From a virus: a DNA stretch of 64,000 nucleotides. The notes beneath the pieces are model-generated. The model ran no database searches. It was not told the origin of the DNA and was given only the letters and a program-made list of their open reading frames with translations. The DNA lies in the IMG/VR virus record IMGVR_UViG_3300006802_000076, positions 30,498 through 94,497 of that record; one strand, written 5' to 3'. Both the position numbers and the translations under genes were made by a program. Below, piece after piece: positions 59,821 to 64,000 of the stretch. Within the stretch, counting starts at the first letter, position 1; every line of letters begins with the position of its first letter.

Positions 59821-60372
59821 ATGAAAACACTAATTATTTGGGCTATACTTACTCTGACAACAGTTGGATTTGCTTTAACCAAGGAACAAGGTGAAAATAC
59901 AAGAAACACACAGGCAACAACAACTACAACTTCGCAAGTTGATATTTTTGTTGATAACACTATTCCTGATTACGTAGCTGTAATCGAAACTACAACTACC
60001 ACGACTACAACAACTACGACTACTACTACGACAACGACTACAACATTGCCTGAAGGTGAGTGTTCGGAATGGTATTCTGTCGCTGTTGAGGCTGGTTGGG
60101 AAATTGATCAACTGAATAAAGTTGGTCGTATTATGTGGCGTGAGTCTCGTTGTGCTGCTGATGCTGCTAATAAGCATTATTCCTTTGGTCTTATGCAGAT
60201 TGAATGGTCTGCTCACAAGTCCTGGTTGAAGTCGGAGTTTGGTATCACTCAGCAAAGTGAGTTATATGATCCTTACGTGAATCTTCTTGTTTCTAAGTGG
60301 TTGTTTGATTGGGCAGATAATGCTTATGGTTGCGGATGGCAACCGTGGTATATGAGTGGCGATTGGTGCTAA
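59821..60372 (+). CDS. Secreted lysozyme / lytic transglycosylase (SLT-type)
   Basis: A 183-residue protein with GGAGG before the ATG. Residues 1-19 are a signal-like hydrophobic helix, then a linker with 19 consecutive threonines, then an SLT/lysozyme domain: GRIMWRESRC (catalytic Glu in WRES, near residue 108), YSFGLMQIEWSAH and PYVNLLVSKWLFDWA. It would cut peptidoglycan. It may be the endolysin, exported by its signal segment. Confidence 0.8.
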   Translation: MKTLIIWAILTLTTVGFALTKEQGENTRNTQATTTTTSQVDIFVDNTIPDYVAVIETTTTTTTTTTTTTTTTTTTLPEGECSEWYSVAVEAGWEIDQLNKVGRIMWRESRCAADAANKHYSFGLMQIEWSAHKSWLKSEFGITQQSELYDPYVNLLVSKWLFDWADNAYGCGWQPWYMSGDWC

Positions 60373-60391
60373 CTAAACAGAAAGATATGAT

Positions 60392-60664
60392 ATGACCATT
60401 GAATTGGAAAACGACAATACTATTGATTATAGTCATAACAAATACACTTGGGATGTTTATCCCGGTGTGGTTTTTTCGTTTGTAGATCATCCTGAAGAAA
60501 CAGTTTATGGTCCGGATGGTGAATTCCGTAGGGCTGAGAAATGTACCGATATGGCTATTATTCGTATGATTGGGGATATCGAAGAATTCATTGTTTACCT
60601 TGATGAGCTTGAAATTTATGAAGGTAATGTTTGCACTTGCGGTCAGGTAGGTTGTCAATGGTAA
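60392..60664 (+). CDS. Hypothetical protein
   Basis: A 90-residue beta-rich acidic protein ending CTCGQVGC, a possible zinc site. AGAAAG precedes the ATG. No family recognised. Confidence 0.65.
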   Translation: MTIELENDNTIDYSHNKYTWDVYPGVVFSFVDHPEETVYGPDGEFRRAEKCTDMAIIRMIGDIEEFIVYLDELEIYEGNVCTCGQVGCQW

Positions 60665-61017
60665 ATTACAAATATCCAGTTTGGGCTATCAAGAGAGATG
60701 TTCGTGACGTTGAGATGCCTGTAAATGAAAGCGGTTACCCAGGTTATGATCATGCTATTTGGTATTGGTGGGATCTTAAAACTACCACTTTGAATACTTA
60801 TGATGGTGTGACTTGGGATGCCGCTGATTTCATTATTCGTTCCAAGAATAAGACTTTGATGGAGTCTCCTTATGTAAAAATTGAATGGGAGAGGCTTTCA
60901 GAAGACACTTGGAGAAAATATTGCATCACTGGTGGCTCTAAAACTGTTGTGGCTACTTTGACTAAGCGTGGTCGTATTGAGAATCCTGAGTCTACTTATA
61001 GATGGTATAAGGAGTAA
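60658..61017 (+). CDS. Hypothetical protein
   Basis: ATG 60658 (8-base overlap) gives 119 residues, Trp/Tyr-rich and beta-rich. No family recognised. Confidence 0.65.
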   Translation: MVNYKYPVWAIKRDVRDVEMPVNESGYPGYDHAIWYWWDLKTTTLNTYDGVTWDAADFIIRSKNKTLMESPYVKIEWERLSEDTWRKYCITGGSKTVVATLTKRGRIENPESTYRWYKE

Positions 61018-61019
61018 TT

Positions 61020-61181
61020 GTGTCTAAGAAGTTGTATCTTGATGGATCTCCTGACACTTTCACTATGCGTGAGTTTCTTGAAATGAGAGACGCTGATAGT
61101 GTTGAGTCTATGAGAGGTGATGATTATGATGTATGGAGTTTCTTGAAAAAGAAGGAGAAAGATAATGGGACCGAAGAATAG
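61020..61181 (+). CDS. Small hypothetical protein
   Basis: A 53-residue frame from GTG 61020, AAGGAG upstream. Charged; its stop overlaps the next gene. No family recognised. Confidence 0.65.
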   Translation: MSKKLYLDGSPDTFTMREFLEMRDADSVESMRGDDYDVWSFLKKKEKDNGTEE

Positions 61182-61368
61182 AAATGCTAAACTTGCTAGT
61201 GATGGCAAGCCACAGAAGCAAGTTATTGGAACCCACGTTAGATATATTGGTATGGGTGATAAGTGGTATACTTGTTCTGTTTGTGATCGCCGTTTCTTGC
61301 GTGGTTTCTTTTGGGAATCCGAAGGGAAGAGCGGCTGTACCCAAAGGTGTCTCAAGAAGCAACTCTAA
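61165..61368 (+). CDS. Zinc-finger protein
   Basis: A 67-residue basic protein with CSVCDRRF near residue 37 and a C-x-x-x-C (GCTQRC) later, which form a zinc site. AAGGAG lies upstream. Possibly nucleic-acid binding. Confidence 0.65.
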   Translation: MGPKNRNAKLASDGKPQKQVIGTHVRYIGMGDKWYTCSVCDRRFLRGFFWESEGKSGCTQRCLKKQL

Positions 61369-61386
61369 TTACATGTGGGAGTGATA

Positions 61387-61665
61387 ATGGAAGATATCAA
61401 ATTCTTTACATTGGCTGAAGATGAAAGCGGTTTCCCAACTCCAGAAGATCTGATTGATAAGTTTATCTCTCTCCATAATGAGATGGGGATTGATGATGCT
61501 GACATGCTTGATCAGTCAATAGATTCGCTTATGGTTAATACCGCTCTAGCATTTGATGCTCAGTATGTTAAGGTTGAAAATAAAACCTATGTGTTCTTCC
61601 CTCATGATATACCTATAGATGAAGCTGTTGTTGTCTATAAAAATCAAAACAGAATAGAGTTTTAG
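61387..61665 (+). CDS. Hypothetical acidic protein
   Basis: ATG 61387 gives 92 residues. Acidic, helical-beta, no family recognised. A strong terminator follows. Confidence 0.6.
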   Translation: MEDIKFFTLAEDESGFPTPEDLIDKFISLHNEMGIDDADMLDQSIDSLMVNTALAFDAQYVKVENKTYVFFPHDIPIDEAVVVYKNQNRIEF

Positions 61666-61671
61666 AAATAA

Positions 61672-61715
61672 ACGGGGGGTGCGAAATATTTCGCACCCCC
61701 CGTACCTTTTGTTTT
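61672..61715 (+). terminator. Strong hairpin terminator
   Basis: ACGGGGGGTGCGAAAT (61672-61687) and its exact complement (61688-61703) form a near-perfect palindrome, followed by ACCTTTTGTTTTT. Confidence 0.85.
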
Positions 61716-61748
61716 TATTCGTTAGTTTGTTTCTGTATGGAGCTTATT

Positions 61749-61847
61749 GTGGCTAAATTGAAGTGTGAAGAGTGCGGTCGTGTTTTTGACCTTTCTAATG
61801 AAGAAGAGGCAGAGGAGTGGTATTACGGTCATGATTGCGAAGGGTGA
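61749..61847 (+). CDS. Tiny zinc-finger-like protein
   Basis: A 32-residue frame from GTG 61749, with GGAG (61739-61742) upstream; in-frame ATG 61737 is an alternative. CEECGRVF and HDC fit a small zinc finger. Confidence 0.55.
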   Translation: MAKLKCEECGRVFDLSNEEEAEEWYYGHDCEG

Positions 61848-61917
61848 GATAATCGCTCTGGTTCTGGCGATTTCTGCTGTTGTGTATGGTTACATTGTTC
61901 TTTTTGATATTAAGTGA
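61831..61917 (+). CDS. Tiny membrane protein
   Basis: A 28-residue frame with one hydrophobic helix (IIALVLAISAVVYGYIVLF). It overlaps the previous gene by 17 bases; ribosome site AGGAG is far. Confidence 0.4.
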   Translation: MIAKGEIIALVLAISAVVYGYIVLFDIK

Positions 61918-61925
61918 GGTTTACT

Positions 61926-62096
61926 ATGGTTGATGAATGCCTTATCCATCGAACGAATCTTGAGTATCTACATATCTGTATTCAGGATCTAGAGCAGGCT
62001 GGTATCGAACTTCCTTTAGGGGAGTATGATGACCTGTATAACATTATTGAAGAGGTGCGTGAGTATTTCTTTGATGTTGCCGAAGGGAAGAAATGA
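61926..62096 (+). CDS. Small hypothetical protein
   Basis: ATG 61926 is chosen (GAGG upstream), 56 residues, acidic helix. No family recognised. Confidence 0.6.
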   Translation: MVDECLIHRTNLEYLHICIQDLEQAGIELPLGEYDDLYNIIEEVREYFFDVAEGKK

Positions 62097-62188
62097 CTGT
62101 TTATAAAAAAATAATTATTGGTATTTCTGTTTTGGCTGTCATTTCTTGTTATGTCGGTCTCTATTATATCGTCACCCTTAGTTATTAA
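62093..62188 (+). CDS. Tiny membrane protein
   Basis: A 31-residue frame (ATGA overlap, AAGGGAAG upstream) with a hydrophobic helix (IIIGISVLAVISCYVGLYYIV). No family recognised. Confidence 0.5.
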   Translation: MTVYKKIIIGISVLAVISCYVGLYYIVTLSY

Positions 62189-62197
62189 AAGGTTGTT

Positions 62198-62431
62198 ATG
62201 AATAACTATCCACCCGGTGTTTCTGGATTGGAACCAGAAATTGAAGGACCGCTTCGTGAAGAAGAAGTTGTTGTCGATTTCGTTTGTAAAAACTGTGTCG
62301 ATGATGGTAGAGAACGTTGGGGTTTTCTTCAGTTGTATCGTGACAAGTATTGGATTGTCTTTTGGGATTGTCCATCTTGTGGTACTGAGTATGTCAAAGA
62401 TGGTTATGATGAAAATGGATGGAGTAAGTGA
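62198..62431 (+). CDS. Zinc-ribbon protein
   Basis: A 77-residue protein with CKNC and CPSCG, a zinc ribbon. It is coupled to the next gene by TGATG. Function unknown. Confidence 0.65.
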   Translation: MNNYPPGVSGLEPEIEGPLREEEVVVDFVCKNCVDDGRERWGFLQLYRDKYWIVFWDCPSCGTEYVKDGYDENGWSK

Positions 62432-62592
62432 TGTACATTGTTATGACCGGTAATCCGTTTGATGGTTACGAATTTTTTGGTCCTTTCGATGATGTTGATG
62501 ATGCTTGTTTTTGGGCTGATCGGAATGCTTCATGGGAATGGTATTCGGTGAAGATTGCTCCTGTTAATGAAGTGAAGGATGGTGATGTCTGA
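62431..62592 (+). CDS. Small hypothetical protein
   Basis: A 53-residue frame (TGATG start, GGAG upstream): MYIVMTGNPFDGYEFFGPF, then an acidic helix. A 'VTGNP.DG....GPF' pattern occurs in phage small proteins of unknown function. Confidence 0.65.
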   Translation: MYIVMTGNPFDGYEFFGPFDDVDDACFWADRNASWEWYSVKIAPVNEVKDGDV

Positions 62593-62948
62593 TGGGTGCT
62601 GATTTTATTTGGGCTAGAGCTGATATAAGCGAAGGGTTGGATGTTTGGGTTGAAAGACTTGAGCATCTTCCTGATGCTGAAGTTTTTTCAGCACTACTTT
62701 ATCATCATGATTGGGATCATTATGATGGCAATATTTATGCTGCTCGGTCTGAGATTATGTCTGCTATTGATGTTTGCTTTGACAGAAGCAGGAGGGATGT
62801 TGGTAGGGCATGGTTTGGTGATAATTGTGAGTATCTTATTACTGGCGGTTTGAGTTGGGGAGATGATCCAACTGAAGCTTTTGCTTCTGTCACATTATTC
62901 AGCGACTTTCAGTATTGGTATCGTTTCAGTATTGGTATCGTGAAGTAA
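62592..62948 (+). CDS. Hypothetical protein with tandem duplication at 3' end
   Basis: A 118-residue protein ending LITGGLSWGDDPTEAFASV plus about 16 residues, a conserved phage/plasmid pattern. The last codons contain a perfect 17-bp tandem duplication (62907-62940), so the C-terminus is altered and the frame now ends at TAA 62948. Confidence 0.65.
   Translation: MGADFIWARADISEGLDVWVERLEHLPDAEVFSALLYHHDWDHYDGNIYAARSEIMSAIDVCFDRSRRDVGRAWFGDNCEYLITGGLSWGDDPTEAFASVTLFSDFQYWYRFSIGIVK
62907..62940 (+). repeat. Perfect 17-bp tandem duplication
   Basis: TTTCAGTATTGGTATCG occurs twice in a row (62907-62923 and 62924-62940). Since 17 is not a multiple of three, it shifts the frame. Confidence 0.95.
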
Positions 62949-62962
62949 GAGGGGCTTCTTTT

Positions 62963-63214
62963 ATGACTAATGAAGAAAGAGAAAGAATGGAGTATGGTCA
63001 AATGATGATTAGTTTGCATACTACCATTCCTGAGTGGATGCCTGAAAAGCTTGACGGTGATCGTGTTATTGGTTGGCGTTTGATGACTGAGGCGGTGAAT
63101 GGTGTAGCTAAGCCGGTTGGTTATCAGATCGTCTCAAATGGCGGGATCTATGAATCAAACATGGATGGCCTAATCTATAGAGCTACTAACTTGAATATGA
63201 TTGGAGAAAACTGA
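62963..63214 (+). CDS. Hypothetical protein
   Basis: ATG 62963 (AGAGGGG upstream) gives 83 residues. It carries a beta pattern around VIGWRLMTEAVNGVAKPVGYQ. Its frame is open upstream through the duplication. No family recognised. Confidence 0.6.
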   Translation: MTNEERERMEYGQMMISLHTTIPEWMPEKLDGDRVIGWRLMTEAVNGVAKPVGYQIVSNGGIYESNMDGLIYRATNLNMIGEN

Positions 63215-63429
63215 TGGAAAAGAAACTGCCGGAATTTATTTATGCTGTAAAGACTATCGCTTATGATGTGCAAGACATCGTAGACGATATTAGAAAGGCG
63301 GATCCTGATAAGGAAGAAATCGGGATCGAAGATGTCATTGATGTAATCGATATGCGTCTAGAAGATGACGATGACCACAAGGGCAATATGTTTACCTTGG
63401 TAGACGGAAATGGCTACGAATACGACTGA
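63214..63429 (+). CDS. Hypothetical acidic protein
   Basis: A 71-residue acidic protein (TGATG start). It ends the gene-dense region. No family recognised. Confidence 0.65.
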   Translation: MEKKLPEFIYAVKTIAYDVQDIVDDIRKADPDKEEIGIEDVIDVIDMRLEDDDDHKGNMFTLVDGNGYEYD

Positions 63430-63685
63430 CAAATTTGCCGGGGTGAGATAAATAACTATCATATATATATCTACCCAGAGAAAGAAACAACAAACAGCAA
63501 ACCAACACACCAGATAAACCAGAAACAACCCCCGAAAAAAGAAAAACCAGATAAACAATCCTAACAAAAAGAAAAAAAGATCCTAACAAAACCCCTAAAA
63601 GATGTTGCGATCATTCAATAAACATGCAAGTAATCGTATGTTTATGCACAATTACGTGGGTTTTTTCCTGGTTTTCGTGGATTTT

Positions 63686-63746
63686 ATGCATAATTACTGT
63701 ATATTTATGCATATTTATGCATTGCGATGCATAATTACTGTATAAT
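63686..63746 (+). promoter_or_regulatory. Duplicated promoter/operator motif
   Basis: ATGCATAATTACTGTATA occurs at 63686-63703 and 63727-63744, 41 bases apart. The second copy runs into TATAAT (63741-63746). TTTATGCA repeats lie between. Confidence 0.6.
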
Positions 63747-63813
63747 CCTATGAAAAGACTAGGAAATATTCCAAGGGTGGGGTGGGTGTCTACTACTATC
63801 TCCTATGTATCCC

Positions 63814-63921
63814 CTATATAGGAAATAAGACATCTCACCCCGCCTTTTGGATTATCTGGGTTCTTTCAGCTGGTTATGTGTGTCTCCTCTATATAGGAAA
63901 TACAACACCTTATCCCGCCTT
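63814..63921 (+). repeat. 33-base imperfect direct repeats, probable operators
   Basis: CTATATAGGAAATA at 63814-63827 and 63889-63902 is each followed by C-rich CCCGCCTT (63838-63846 and 63914-63921). The first copy has the palindrome CCTATATAGG. Spacing is 75 bases. Confidence 0.7.
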
Positions 63922-64000
63922 GTTTCTCCAGAATAAATGTTGACTACTTTGGTCGTCTTTTAGGCCCTGTAAATTCGGGGCCTAAAAAAATTTGTCTATA

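Larger units (their letters stand above)
63430..64000 (+). promoter_or_regulatory. Gene-poor regulatory region
   Basis: No convincing gene lies in these 571 bases. 63470-63600 is strongly A/C-rich and T/G-poor on this strand. 63630-63750 carries repeated TTTATGCA and CATAATTAC motifs ending in a -10. 63780-63930 carries two 33-base repeats. A TTTTAGGCCC/GGGCCTAAAA hairpin lies at 63958-63987. It looks like a promoter/operator or origin region. Confidence 0.5.

Noticed and set aside
63750-63821. 23-codon frame right after a -10
   Set aside because: Too short and runs through repeated operator-like sequence; leaderless translation cannot be shown.
63958-63987. TTTTAGGCCC/GGGCCTAAAA hairpin as a terminator
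   Set aside because: No T run follows the stem on either strand, so it is kept only as a hairpin of unknown role.

Overview
This window is most likely part of a tailed bacteriophage genome (siphovirus-like, long non-contractile tail) infecting an actinobacterium. Support for the host comes from two WhiB-family iron-sulfur regulators (25402-25707 and 54051-54344), a family essentially confined to Actinobacteria and their phages, and from several genes that appear to be read from leaderless transcripts. The DNA is AT-rich by eye and the phage carries tRNAs for AAA, AGA, TTA and ATA codons. A low-GC actinobacterial host (for example a freshwater lineage) is possible but not proven. No integrase, excisionase or immunity repressor was recognised, so a lytic lifestyle is the simpler reading. 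All confident genes are on the + strand and are packed with ATGA, TGATG or TAATG overlaps.

Layout. (1) 1-24.5 kb is the right part of the structural module: head-tail connector genes, major tail protein, a tail assembly chaperone pair with a probable -1 frameshift, a giant 3644-residue tape measure protein, two paralogous distal-tail proteins, a 1744-residue tail/host-recognition protein with PA14 and LamG-type domains, an S74 self-cleaving fibre, an HNH nuclease, a metallophosphoesterase and a holin. Portal, protease and capsid genes would lie to the left of the window. (2) 24.6-30.8 kb holds regulators (MerR-like, WhiB), DnaB-like helicase, primase, a probable ssDNA-binding protein, nucleotide-metabolism genes and tRNA-Lys. 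(3) 30.8-39.6 kb holds DnaE, an FkbM methyltransferase, RecA-like recombinase, Cas4/RecB-like exonuclease, RuvC and a YkgJ-type protein. (4) 39.6-44.8 kb holds two glycosyltransferases flanking both terminase subunits, so packaging genes are far from the tail genes. (5) 44.75-45.26 kb is a gene-free block rich in RNA-like stem-loops, 12-bp iterons and a terminator. (6) 45.3-63.4 kb is an accessory region of about 50 small genes, many with zinc-ribbon Cys pairs, plus tRNA-Arg, tRNA-Leu, tRNA-Ile, a second WhiB, a deaminase, a KTSC protein, a lysozyme and a 550-residue protein joining GHKL-like ATPase motifs to an HExxH metalloprotease motif. (7) 63.43-64.0 kb is a gene-poor regulatory region with repeated promoter/operator motifs.

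The genes form a self-sufficient programme: early regulators and replication proteins copy the genome, the RecA/Cas4/RuvC set recombines and resolves it, terminase packages it, and the tail and lysis genes build and release virions. The most unusual items are the nested LamG insertion in the tail protein, the structured non-coding blocks at 44.8-45.2 kb and 47.3-47.4 kb, the GHKL-zincin protein, the short-variable-arm tRNA-Leu, and the repeated terminator-then-promoter and leaderless start layouts.
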